From Ilumatobacteraceae bacterium (GTDB taxonomy: Bacteria > Actinomycetota > Acidimicrobiia > Acidimicrobiales > Iamiaceae): a stretch of 55,827 nt of DNA. The notes under the pieces are model-generated. The model did no database searches, had not been told where the DNA came from, and saw nothing but the letters and a program-made list of their open reading frames with translations. The stretch spans positions 1-55,827 of the forward strand of contig JAOBWH010000086.1 of the NCBI GenBank assembly GCA_025463265.1. The letters are read 5' to 3'. Positions 42,807-50,286 of the stretch are shown one piece after another (the stretch's first letter is position 1; each line of letters starts with the position of its first letter). The translations under genes were made by a program, and so were the position numbers.

Positions 42807-42900
42807 GATGCTGCCCGGTCCCTGCGCGTCGGTCAACGTTCGCCCACGCCCAGTTTCCGCAGGTCACACACGCAATCGGCACAATTCCGGACGCTCAGGG

Positions 42901-44079
42901 TCAGCGGCAGACGCCCCCGGAATTCGCGGGTTGTGCCATGGATGTGCCATGGCGAGCAGGCCGACCGCGACGCGGCATGGCAGCGAAGATCTCTTCCATC
43001 ACGTCAGCAATGCGGTGGTCGTGGGCGGGGATGGCGTGGCCGTAGATCTTGATGACCGTTGCGGGGTTTGTGTGGGCGAGGCGCTCGGCGACCGCGTGGA
43101 CGGGGATTCCGGCGGCGAGGGCGGCGGTGGCGTGGACGTGTCGGAAATCGTGGAATTTCGTGGTGGCGAGTCCGACGCTGCTGCGCTCGGCAAACCAGCA
43201 GGATGAAAGCCCGTACGGCGACCAGGGGCGAGCGGGGTGGTAGCGATCGAAGAACACCCATCGGGTGCGGCGGCCACGTAGGAGCTTGCGCCGCTCTGGT
43301 GATTGCTTCCAGCCCTTGAGTTCTGCCATGGTCCACGGGTCTACGGCAATGATGTGGACCTTGCCGGTCTTGGTGAGTTTGAGAGGTCGAGCCGGATCGC
43401 TGAGGGTGAGGGTGGCTGCGACGCGGATCTCCCCGGTCTTGAAATCCACGTCGTCCCATTGGAGGGCGAGGAGTTCGCTGCGACGGGCACCGGTTGCGAG
43501 CGCCAGCAGAGCGGCCATGCGCATGTGCGCCAGACGGCACTGCTGGACCTTGGCGTGGATGGTGGCCATATCGATGATGGTCGGAACCCGGCCGCGTTTC
43601 TTCGGGTTGGGGAAGTGGTCGGCGGGCGACGAATCGAGCATCCCAGCGCGAACCGCGGCGTTGAGGGCGGCCTTCAGGGTGACGACCCGTGAATAGACCG
43701 TGGCGTCGGAGAGTCCGGCGGCACGCCACGGATCGACGCCGGTGCGGATCTGGGCGTGGGTGAGGCTCCTCACCTGTTCGACGGGCAGGGCGAGGGCGAT
43801 GGTTCGGGCCATGCTGGCCCTCGTTCGGAACGAGTTTTCGTTCCACGACGGGCGCATGTACTCCAGGTACCAGTCCATGAGTTCAGGAACGGTGATGTCG
43901 CCGAAGCAGTAGCCCTCGCCGTACTGGCGTAGCAGTAGGTCGCGTTCGCGCTCTGCGATGCGGCGGCCCTGGTGGTCATCGGGAACGTGGACTGTGCGGT
44001 AGACCCGCTTGCCCTCGTGCATGATGCTCACGCGCCAGGCCCCATGGTGGTATCGGACGTGCCCTTTGATTCGTGTCAT
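42901..44079 (-). CDS. Tyrosine recombinase/integrase (left end)
   Basis: A 392-residue phage-type integrase. The N-terminal SAM-like DNA-binding domain (about 60-160, with ITVPELMDWYLEYMRPSWNE) is followed by the catalytic domain. Catalytic residues visible are Arg in ATGARRSELLALQWDDV, His-x-x-Arg in FHDFRHVHATA, His in LAHTNPATV and the nucleophile Tyr in VIKIYGH. ATG 44079 gives MTRIKGHVRYHHGAWRVSIM, a usual Arm-domain start. It lies 95 bases inside attL and is transcribed towards it. Its frame is open upstream, where a second partial VIKIYG motif occurs. Confidence 0.92.
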   Translation of the reverse strand: MTRIKGHVRYHHGAWRVSIMHEGKRVYRTVHVPDDHQGRRIAERERDLLLRQYGEGYCFGDITVPELMDWYLEYMRPSWNENSFRTRASMARTIALALPVEQVRSLTHAQIRTGVDPWRAAGLSDATVYSRVVTLKAALNAAVRAGMLDSSPADHFPNPKKRGRVPTIIDMATIHAKVQQCRLAHMRMAALLALATGARRSELLALQWDDVDFKTGEIRVAATLTLSDPARPLKLTKTGKVHIIAVDPWTMAELKGWKQSPERRKLLRGRRTRWVFFDRYHPARPWSPYGLSSCWFAERSSVGLATTKFHDFRHVHATAALAAGIPVHAVAERLAHTNPATVIKIYGHAIPAHDHRIADVMEEIFAAMPRRGRPARHGTSMAQPANSGGVCR

Positions 44080-44100
44080 CGCCCACGGTGGCACGGAGGT

Positions 44101-44148
44101 GGTGGGCCGGTCCGGGACGACTGCGGACCGGCCGTAGATCTTGATGAC
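44101..44148. repeat. Hairpin plus duplicated integrase 3' fragment upstream of the left integrase
   Basis: GGCCGGTCCG/CGGACCGGCC (44105-44114, 44124-44133) forms a 10-bp hairpin nearly the same as the one at 44914-44951. It abuts a 19-bp exact copy (44130-44148) of 43038-43056, the bases encoding the integrase active-site segment VIKIYG. This looks like the 3' end and terminator of a second, lost integrase gene, or a recombination scar. Confidence 0.6.
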
Positions 44149-44326
44149 GCGTTCCACACTTGACTCGCCCGATCCGGTCCACCTGCGGAAGTGCAGGATC
44201 GATCGGGCCGGGAGGAGGCGGCAGGGACGCAGTGCCGTCACATTGATCTGAGCGCTTTTCGTGGCAACCGGTGGGGTCACGTTGCACTTGCTCTTTGACG
44301 TGGCCCGATAGCGTGCGGCTAAATAC

Positions 44327-44342
44327 ACGAAACGGGTTTCGT
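44327..44342. promoter_or_regulatory. 16-bp palindrome ACGAAACGGGTTTCGT, likely operator
   Basis: Perfect 7-bp arms around GG, 13 bases before ATG 44355. It follows candidate promoter hexamers (TTGACG at about 44295, GATAGC/TAAATA at about 44308-44326). It sits between the divergently oriented integrase (-) and ANTAR gene (+) and could control either. Confidence 0.6.
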
Positions 44343-44354
44343 CAGAGAGGCAGA

Positions 44355-44609
44355 ATGAGCCCAGTAGCCTTCTCGTCTGGATCGTGCACCGATCCTCTGT
44401 GCGTCGAGCGCACGCGCCAGCTCGTAGAAGCGGTCGAGCACCGTGACGCGATCGGCATGGCGAAAGGCCTGCTGATGGCCCACACTGGCGCCACGCCCGA
44501 CGAAGCGTTCGAGATGCTGCGCCGCGCGTCGCAGAGGGAGAACTTGAAGCTGTCCGAGGTCGCAACGCGCATCGTTTCGAAGCATGAGTCGCGGGCAGAA
44601 CAGACCTGA
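44355..44609 (+). CDS. Small ANTAR-domain protein
   Basis: An 84-residue protein consisting almost wholly of an ANTAR RNA-binding domain (LVEAVEHRDAIGMAKGLLMA, then ATPDEAFEMLRRASQ and KLSEVATRIV). ANTAR proteins bind paired hairpins in nascent RNA to prevent termination. A stand-alone ANTAR lacking a receiver or sensor domain is typical of actinobacteria. ATG 44355 has AGAGAGG upstream; a longer frame from 44271 is not supported. As cargo of a mobile element it may antiterminate element transcripts, for example at hairpins 44655-44681 or 44914-44951. That link is inference. Confidence 0.82.
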   Translation: MSPVAFSSGSCTDPLCVERTRQLVEAVEHRDAIGMAKGLLMAHTGATPDEAFEMLRRASQRENLKLSEVATRIVSKHESRAEQT

Positions 44610-44654
44610 CCCAGTGACCGCAGCGGTTCGGCAAGGTGCCGGTGTGCGAGGGTT

Positions 44655-44681
44655 CAGACCCCCGTCCGCGGCGGGGGTCTG
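44655..44681 (+). terminator. Hairpin after the ANTAR gene
   Basis: CAGACCCCCG and CGGGGGTCTG form a perfect 10-bp stem with loop TCCGCGG, 45 bases after the ANTAR stop. No T-tract. Candidate terminator or ANTAR target. Confidence 0.55.
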
Positions 44682-44712
44682 TACGCGTCCGCTGGCGTAC
44701 GTTCGCCTTCCT

Positions 44713-44819
44713 CAATAGCGCAATTAATAGAGCGGCCGTGCGTTTATCTGTCCGTGGTCAACCAACCAGGACGAAGCTCTCACGGTGCGTCGTGGGTTCG
44801 AGTCCCACCCGGAGTGCCA
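44713..44819 (+). pseudogene. Degenerate tRNA-like sequence with enlarged anticodon loop
   Basis: A D-arm-like TAGCGCAATTAATAGAGC begins near 44715. A 5-bp anticodon-type stem follows (CCGTG 44736-44740 with CACGG 44781-44785). A perfect T-arm (GTGGG 44792-44796, TTCGAGT, CCCAC 44804-44808) and an encoded CCA (44817-44819) complete it. The anticodon loop is 40 bases instead of 7 and contains its own hairpin (GTCC...GGAC, 44750-44772). The acceptor 5' strand does not pair well with CCGGAGT. It is therefore not a standard functional tRNA. A TACGTT promoter-like hexamer lies at 44698-44703. Preserved features suggest descent from a real tRNA. Confidence 0.5.
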
Positions 44820-45005
44820 GCTAGTTCTTGGCGGAGCGGTCGCCCTTGCGTGCCCCTCGTCCAGTTCCTTCGTCGCAACCTAGACGAGCCGCTTGGCGAG
44901 GTTGGACGGAGATGGTGGGCCGGTCCGGGGCGACCTACGGACCGGCCCACCGTTGGCGGCGATGCGGTGGGTAATCGAAAGGCAAACCCACCGACCGCCG
45001 CCAGA
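44820..45005. other. Gap with capsid-gene terminator, otherwise empty
   Basis: Between the tRNA-like sequence and the capsid stop only the 14-bp hairpin at 44914-44951 is recognisable. Short frames here are not protein-like. Confidence 0.4.
44914..44951 (-). terminator. 14-bp hairpin downstream of the capsid gene
   Basis: GGTGGGCCGGTCCG (44914-44927) pairs perfectly with CGGACCGGCCCACC (44938-44951) around a 10-base loop. It is 55 bases past the capsid stop (minus strand). A close copy with a 10-bp stem stands at 44105-44133, so the two probably share origin. Confidence 0.65.
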
Positions 45006-46220
45006 TCAGGCCCCGTCGTTGAACGCGATCGTCAAGAGCGCGGAGGGGCGGGGTGAGCCGAAGGCGATGCGCTCCTCGCAGATGAACCGGACAAGGTTCT
45101 TGTTGGACTGCGAGTACGGGTCCACGGTGATGCGGGGCGTTTCGCGCTGGAACACGAGGGTGCCGTCGGCCATGTTGGCGACGACGGCGGTTCCGGCGGT
45201 CACGGCGGTGGTGAGGACGACCCGCTTGCCCCACAAGGTGGCTGCGGACGGCTCAGTGGGGTTGTGGTGGACGATCATGCCGTCCTCGCTGTCGCGGGTC
45301 AGCAGAATGGTCTGCCAGTCCGTCGGGTGCAGGAGCACGGTGTCGGCATCGGTGTAGGCGGTGGGGGTGCGCAGCATCGTGATGCCCTCTAGGACCGACA
45401 CGAAGTAGTCCTCGGCCGCGCCCGGGGCGTAGGTCAAGATCCCCGAGGTGTTGAGCAGGCCGGTGAGGTTGGGGGCGGTGCCGTTGCCGGTGAGGATCTG
45501 GCCGTTCTCGGCGTGGATGAGGCCGGCGGTGAGTTCGGTGCCGACGACCTGGGCGAAGCTCGGGAAGTCCGCGAGGTACTCGGTGGGCACGTCGCTGTAG
45601 TGGGCAATCTTGCGGACCGGCACGGTGACGGCCTGCCACCCCGGGGTGGACTCGGGCTTGGTGGCACCCACCGCAACCGTGGCGGCAGCGGAGGCGGCCG
45701 CAGAGGCCGTGTAATAGGTCGCCGTGGTGGCTTCGACGGTCTGCACCGGCATGAGGGCCGCGAGCCGCACGGGTTCACGCCGGTACGGGTAGGGCGACGT
45801 GTTGTAGGCGGGGATCGTCGCCATGGGAGCGGCGGACACGGCGCGGGTCTCGGCGTGGACCGAGTGTGCCCGGCCCTCCTGGTAGGCCTCGTGGAGTTCG
45901 TGGAGGGTGTCGTCGGTGAACGCGACCGGGGCGATGCCACCGATGGAGCGTCCACCGAACGCCGGTCCGGGGGTGTCGAGGTCGAGGCCGAGGGCGCGCA
46001 GGCCGTCAGCGGTGGCATTGCCGCGTTCGGCGATCCGGAGTTGGGCATCGGCGCGGGCCTCGGCCATGGCGATGTCGGCGATGCCGGTTTCGATGCGGGC
46101 TTGTTCGTCGGGGGTGTAGGGGCGGTTGGCGGCGGCCGTGTCGATGGCACGGAGTTCGGTTCGGACCTCGCGGGCATGGGCGAGGCTGTGGCGGGCAATG
46201 GACAGGGGGCTGGTACCCAT
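45006..46220 (-). CDS. HK97-fold major capsid protein
   Basis: A 404-residue phage major capsid protein. The N-terminal 100 residues are charged and helical, like an HK97 delta/scaffold domain (ADAQLRIAERGNATADGLRA). The shell part contains ATVAVGATKPESTPGWQAVT, KIAHYSDVPTEYLADFPSFA, NGQILTGNGTAPNLTGLLNT and VLLHPTDWQTILL. It closes with FICEERIAFG, all standard for the family. ATG 46220 has AGGAG nearby upstream on the minus strand. No portal, protease, terminase or tail genes accompany it, so it must either be a relic or act with helper-phage proteins. Confidence 0.92.
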   Translation of the reverse strand: MGTSPLSIARHSLAHAREVRTELRAIDTAAANRPYTPDEQARIETGIADIAMAEARADAQLRIAERGNATADGLRALGLDLDTPGPAFGGRSIGGIAPVAFTDDTLHELHEAYQEGRAHSVHAETRAVSAAPMATIPAYNTSPYPYRREPVRLAALMPVQTVEATTATYYTASAAASAAATVAVGATKPESTPGWQAVTVPVRKIAHYSDVPTEYLADFPSFAQVVGTELTAGLIHAENGQILTGNGTAPNLTGLLNTSGILTYAPGAAEDYFVSVLEGITMLRTPTAYTDADTVLLHPTDWQTILLTRDSEDGMIVHHNPTEPSAATLWGKRVVLTTAVTAGTAVVANMADGTLVFQRETPRITVDPYSQSNKNLVRFICEERIAFGSPRPSALLTIAFNDGA

Positions 46221-46545
46221 CGGGGGACTCCTGGGAGCTGGTGCGCCTCGTGGGCGCATGCGAACAGGGAGACGGGCCAGCGCCGTTGCGGCGGGGCCTC
46301 GTCTGCGTGCTCAGCTCGGTGGGGTTCGCCCGGCCGGTCCTCGCGCTATCTACCTGGTTCGGTGCCTACAGGACCGGATGACACCGGTTCTGTCCGTGGT
46401 GGGTTTCGCCCGGCCACAATTCAGCGCTTAGCAGTAAGACGGTGTTAATGTATTGCGTGAGGTTCTGGAACGGAACGACCAATATGGTAAGGTCGTTGCT
46501 TCCGATCTGCAGGAGTGATCCTGGGCTGCAACGCTGGGGAGAGTT
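46221..46545. promoter_or_regulatory. Divergent control region between capsid and ATPase-DUF4435 genes
   Basis: About 325 bases without a gene. It holds two near-identical 18-mers (GGTGGGGTTCGCCCGGCC at about 46318-46335 and GGTGGGTTTCGCCCGGCC at about 46398-46415). An inverted repeat AACGACC-N10-GGTCGTT (46474-46497) precedes the ATPase start. The last 120 bases are distinctly AT-richer and are likely the promoter of the fused defence gene. Confidence 0.55.
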
Positions 46546-48186
46546 TTGAACCATCCAAATCCACAGGTCCCGAATGATCCAGCGTTGACAGTTGCCGTTC
46601 CTATTACCGACGGCGAGCCGATTACCATTGAGGTTCAGCCCGGCAGATTCACGGTATTCGTTGGTGCAAATGGGTCCGGAAAGTCGGCGCTTGCTCACCG
46701 GATCGAGTCGGACATCCGCCGTCTTGGCAATTTGCCGGTGACGCGGGTCGTGGCCCACAGGCAGGTCTGGATGGAGTCGCCGGGGCCGGACCTGACCGCA
46801 AGCAGTCGGGGCGCGCACGAGACCAACATGCGAAACTTCAATGCCATGCCGAACTCGCGGTGGGTCGATCACGCTGGCGCGTCCCGAGTGACGCTGCCGC
46901 TCTTCGCCTTGCTAGAGCAAACCAACCAGCACAATGCGGAGGCAGTTTCCCGGATCAAAGCCGGCGAGGATCCGCAGGACGTATTTACGGTTGAGAACCC
47001 GAGCCCATTCGATATGTTAAACGACATATTTCGAGCGGCCGGGCTAGAACTAACTCTTTCCCTCGACGGCGGGGGCGGTTTGAACGCATCGGATTCCGGT
47101 CAGGAGACACGTCCTATCAATCACCTCTCCGATGGGGAGCGGAATGCGCTTATCCTCGCGGCGCAGGTCGTCACGTCAGCTCCCCATACAGTTCTGATAC
47201 TCGATGAGCCAGAGCGTCATATGCATCGGGCCATGTCGGCGACGCTCCTGCTGGCGATGATGGGTGCGCGACCGGATTGCCATTTCGTCGTGATGACCCA
47301 CGATCTCGATCTCGCAGAACGGATTCCAGACGAGCAAGCGACGAAGGTGGTCCTCGCAGGCTGTAGATGGGTCGATGGCGCGGTCGAGTCCTGGACGGCA
47401 TATCCAATCACAGGGGCTGACGCCATTCCGGAGGATGCGCGCCTGGCCGTCCTGGGCGGGAGGAAGGCCATCCGATTTGTGGAGGGCACCGCGGGAGGTC
47501 TCGATGACCTCACCTACCGGGTCCTGCTTCCGGGAGCCACGACCACGCCGGTGGGCGGTTGCTCTGAGGTGATCCGCTCGACGCGCGGGCTTCGGTCTGC
47601 AGACCAGCTTCACTGGATCGATGCCACCGGCGTGGTCGACAACGACCGGCGAAGCGCCGAGGAGATCACCGCTCTCAACCAGGACGGCGTAGCAGTCCTG
47701 GGACTCAGCGAGGTCGAGAACCTTTACTACTGGCCACCGATCATCGCGGCTATTGCTGCGGATGTGGCCGCAAGCCGGGGGGAGCCCGCTGGGGATCTGG
47801 AGTCACGAGCCACGGACGAGGCGCTCGCGTCCCTTGCGATCTCGAACATCCAGATCAACATCGCAGGAGGTGTCGCCCTAGCTGCGGTCAAGGACGAGCT
47901 GGCGGTACTCCTCCCCACTAAGGCCGAGCTGTCGGAGATCCACACGTTCGAGCCCGTAGTCGAGGTGACGTTCGAATCGGAGTTGAAGCGGCTCGCAGAT
48001 CTGGTCGAGGCCCGAGACCTTGCTGAGATCCTTCGCCTTTATCCTGTGAGGGAATCCGGTTTGCGAGCACGCGTGGCGAAGGCGCTCGGGTTCAGCAACC
48101 CCGCGACCTACGAGAGCGCCGTAAGGAATCTATGGGTGCGCGATCCTGACCTTTGCGCTATCGCACGTGGCCTCGTTGGCCTCTGA
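46546..48186 (+). CDS. Fused AAA ATPase-DUF4435 protein, PARIS-like (AriA-AriB fusion)
   Basis: A 546-residue two-domain protein. The N-terminal ABC-type ATPase has Walker A GANGSGKSA (40-48), signature LSDGERNAL (about 194-202), Walker B LILDEPERHMHR (Asp near 220) and switch His VVMTHDLDLA. From about residue 300 comes a DUF4435/TOPRIM-like domain with Glu near 313 (RFVEGTAGG), the acidic pair Asp365/Asp367 (GVVDNDRRSAEEI) and GLSEVENLYYWP. AriA ATPase plus AriB DUF4435 nuclease define the PARIS anti-phage system; AriB cleaves host tRNA when released. TTG 46546 is the start, with GGGGA about 6 bases upstream; no ATG suits. It lies alone in the centre of the satellite, as a defence cargo gene would. 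Fusion and family are seen; PARIS activity is inference. Confidence 0.83.
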   Translation: MNHPNPQVPNDPALTVAVPITDGEPITIEVQPGRFTVFVGANGSGKSALAHRIESDIRRLGNLPVTRVVAHRQVWMESPGPDLTASSRGAHETNMRNFNAMPNSRWVDHAGASRVTLPLFALLEQTNQHNAEAVSRIKAGEDPQDVFTVENPSPFDMLNDIFRAAGLELTLSLDGGGGLNASDSGQETRPINHLSDGERNALILAAQVVTSAPHTVLILDEPERHMHRAMSATLLLAMMGARPDCHFVVMTHDLDLAERIPDEQATKVVLAGCRWVDGAVESWTAYPITGADAIPEDARLAVLGGRKAIRFVEGTAGGLDDLTYRVLLPGATTTPVGGCSEVIRSTRGLRSADQLHWIDATGVVDNDRRSAEEITALNQDGVAVLGLSEVENLYYWPPIIAAIAADVAASRGEPAGDLESRATDEALASLAISNIQINIAGGVALAAVKDELAVLLPTKAELSEIHTFEPVVEVTFESELKRLADLVEARDLAEILRLYPVRESGLRARVAKALGFSNPATYESAVRNLWVRDPDLCAIARGLVGL

Positions 48187-48459
48187 CCACTAGGGGCCGC
48201 AGCCGGTCGCACCCTTCGGACCACGGGTTTCGCCGCGCGGCGCGTCCGCCTGATCGGCTCTAGCCGATTGCGCCGGGTCGCCAACTTTCGGCGGACCACG
48301 CCGCGCCTCGGGCATCGACACCGACGAGCATGGCCACGCGATCCCGCCGTTGAGGACCGCAGGAGCGGGCGTTGCTCCGGTGGGAGGCCACGGTTCAGCC
48401 AATCGGGATGTGCGTACTGGCGTTAACCGTCCTGCCTTGTCCGCTATCGGTTGGGCTGA
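48187..48459. other. Gap downstream of the fused ATPase gene
   Basis: No supported gene. A small self-complementary sequence ATCGGCTCTAGCCGAT (48253-48268), 66 bases past the stop, may aid termination. A weak 70-codon minus frame overlaps here but is not protein-like. Confidence 0.4.
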
Positions 48460-48759
48460 TCAGGTCGGGCTGCGGCGAAGGGTCGCCACGATGCGGTCAA
48501 ACTCCTGACGATCTTCGATCTCGGCGGCAAGTGCCTGCCACGAGGCCGACAGCGGGTCGCCGATCCACGACAGGGCGTCGGCGATCACCCGGATGCCGTC
48601 GGCGGGCAGGGCCGATGCGGGTGAGTTGTCGAAAGCCTCGTACTGGGAGGTGAACCGTTCCAGTTGGTCTAGGTCGAGGTCCCGCAGTTGGGCAGAGACC
48701 GACTCGGCCTGCGTGAAGCTCGGGAGGCGGTACGGGTCGGGTGGGTGCTGATTGGTCAT
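48460..48759 (-). CDS. Small hypothetical protein of the element
   Basis: A 99-residue acidic, helix-rich protein. It contains SFTQAESVSAQLRDLDLDQL and ADALSWIGDPLSASWQALA, with no recognised domain. ATG 48759 has GAAAGG about 10 bases upstream. A strong hairpin (48801-48829) separates it from the RepA-like gene, so it probably has its own promoter in the 48760-48800 stretch or depends on read-through. It could be a phage regulatory or accessory protein. Confidence 0.6.
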   Translation of the reverse strand: MTNQHPPDPYRLPSFTQAESVSAQLRDLDLDQLERFTSQYEAFDNSPASALPADGIRVIADALSWIGDPLSASWQALAAEIEDRQEFDRIVATLRRSPT

Positions 48760-48800
48760 GGTGTTGGCCTTTCGTCGGTTTCTTGAGCTAGGCGTCCTCT

Positions 48801-48829
48801 CGGTGCCCCTCTTCTAAGGAGGGGCACCG
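48801..48829 (-). terminator. 11-bp hairpin between RepA-like gene and small ORF
   Basis: CGGTGCCCCTC and GAGGGGCACCG pair perfectly around TTCTAAG. It lies 159 bases beyond the RepA-like stop on the minus strand and 42 bases before the next ATG. Good intrinsic terminator candidate. Confidence 0.6.
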
Positions 48830-48849
48830 TCAGACAGTCGCCGGTCTTG

Positions 48850-48970
48850 CTGTCCACACCTGTCCGTGGCGAGGACGGACAGGCGATATGTGCTGTTGGA
48901 CGGTGGTTTTGCGGCAACGGTCGTCCAACTGCCCGGTTGGCCTGCGGACAGGACCAGCCGATGGCTGTCC
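48850..48970. repeat. Cluster of five GGACAG/CTGTCC hexamers, candidate origin
   Basis: Copies at 48850, 48860, 48877, 48946 and 48965 in both orientations. Two of them form an 8-bp hairpin CCTGTCCG-N9-CGGACAGG (48859-48883). The cluster lies just beyond the 3' end of the RepA-like helicase gene, a common place for an iteron-type origin in small elements. Confidence 0.4.
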
Positions 48971-48987
48971 GAACCGGGCTGGGCAGG

Positions 48988-50286
48988 TCACGCGGGCTCG
49001 TTGGTGGGTGCACCACCTCCGGTCGATGTGCGGGCCTTGCGGGTTTTGACGGCTTCACCGATTCGATCGTTGCTGGCCCTCACCCCAGCGGCGGAGAGGG
49101 CGACTTGCGCGCTCGGGCGCCCGGCATCGTCGGGGATACCGAGCCGATCGAGGTGCCCGACGAGCGCGACCACGTCCGGTGGGCGCGAGTCGGCGGCGAT
49201 CTGGAATGCCAATGGTTCGCTGGTCTGCTCCAGGTGGACGGCCTCGGGGACCCAACCCATTCTGCGATGTGTGGCCTTCAGGACAAGGCGGGAGGACCCC
49301 TGCGCCTTTAGTTCCCACACCACATCCACGTCATCGGCCTTGGCCGACGTGCCGCGCATGCCCTTGCCGACTTCCTTGCCTGCGTGGTCAAGGCGAAGCA
49401 TGGCGATGCCCTGGGCCTTCAGCCGCGACCCGGTGTGTCGGAAGAATGCGCGCATGGTGTCGGCGCTGTTCTCCTCACCGCCGATGACCCTGCTGGTCGT
49501 GTCGATCACCACCAACTGGGCGCCATGAGCGTTGGCGAGGTCCAACACCTGATCGCCGCCTTCAGCGCTGTCGAGCATGGCAAGCGACGGCAACGAGTAG
49601 TAGGCGAACGCATCGAGGTCGTCCCATGGTCCGAACCCCATGGAGGTGAGCCGTTCGCGGACATCGGACGTGCCCATTTCCATGTCGATGTAGAGGATCT
49701 GCACCGGCCATCCCCCGGGGTAATCCAGGACGGGGCGACCTGACGCTGCGCAGGCGCACACGTGCAGGGCGAACAGGCTCTTGCGCGCTTTGGCCGGCGC
49801 GTACAAAGCGTGCCCCCGGCCGGAAGCGATGAGCGGCCGAATTAGCCAGTCATCCCCGGCATCCGGTGAAGCCCACATCTCGCCCCATTCGATGCGTGAT
49901 CCGATGAACGGTGCGGCACCGGGGAACAAGTCGCTCATCCACTCGGCGTTCTGTCGGCGACGCCGGTCGGCCCGGTCCTTGACGCGCTGCGCGACGACCT
50001 CGATCACGGCCGTGTTGATGGCGGGGTCTTCATCGGCCGCGATGTTCTCCAGTCGGAGCGGGCCCTTGTCGGCGCCCGCGTACGCGTGACGGGAGACCGC
50101 TGAGCCGAAGTAGCCATAGGGAAGGAGGTGCTCCTCGCCTACGTTGCCCGCGGCGATGTTGGCCAGCACCGCACGCTTCTCCGCGACCTCCTTGGGCGTC
50201 CAGCAGAACGGGTCCTCGGGGCTATCCTCGAAGGAGCTGCCCAGCTCCTGCGCCCCGGCCTCACCGGCCGGGGTGTGGTTGTTCAC
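48988..50286 (-). CDS. RepA-like AAA/RecA-fold helicase
   Basis: A 432-residue replication-type ATPase. A basic N-terminal region (about 1-130) is followed by a RecA-like hexameric helicase core: Walker A-like ALYAPAKARKSLFALHV, then VQILYIDMEMG and Walker B LVVIDTTSRVIGG. MLRLDHAGKEVGKGMRGTSA and DDVDVVWELK follow, characteristic of RepA/AAA_25 proteins of actinobacterial islands. GTG 50286 overlaps the stop of the Xis-like gene (GTGA). It probably lets the excised circle replicate. A cluster of repeated hexamers lies just downstream of its 3' end. Confidence 0.87.
   Translation of the reverse strand: MNNHTPAGEAGAQELGSSFEDSPEDPFCWTPKEVAEKRAVLANIAAGNVGEEHLLPYGYFGSAVSRHAYAGADKGPLRLENIAADEDPAINTAVIEVVAQRVKDRADRRRRQNAEWMSDLFPGAAPFIGSRIEWGEMWASPDAGDDWLIRPLIASGRGHALYAPAKARKSLFALHVCACAASGRPVLDYPGGWPVQILYIDMEMGTSDVRERLTSMGFGPWDDLDAFAYYSLPSLAMLDSAEGGDQVLDLANAHGAQLVVIDTTSRVIGGEENSADTMRAFFRHTGSRLKAQGIAMLRLDHAGKEVGKGMRGTSAKADDVDVVWELKAQGSSRLVLKATHRRMGWVPEAVHLEQTSEPLAFQIAADSRPPDVVALVGHLDRLGIPDDAGRPSAQVALSAAGVRASNDRIGEAVKTRKARTSTGGGAPTNEPA

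Noticed and set aside
44271-44354. Longer N-terminus for the ANTAR protein
   Set aside because: It would cover the promoter elements and 16-bp palindrome. ATG 44355 has a good ribosome site and begins just before the ANTAR domain.
48756-49058. 100-codon minus frame whose stop overlaps the small ORF start (ATGA)
   Set aside because: The overlap looked like coupling, but the product is Pro/Arg-rich with no protein-like pattern. It overlaps the RepA-like 3' end and reads through the hairpin and hexamer cluster.
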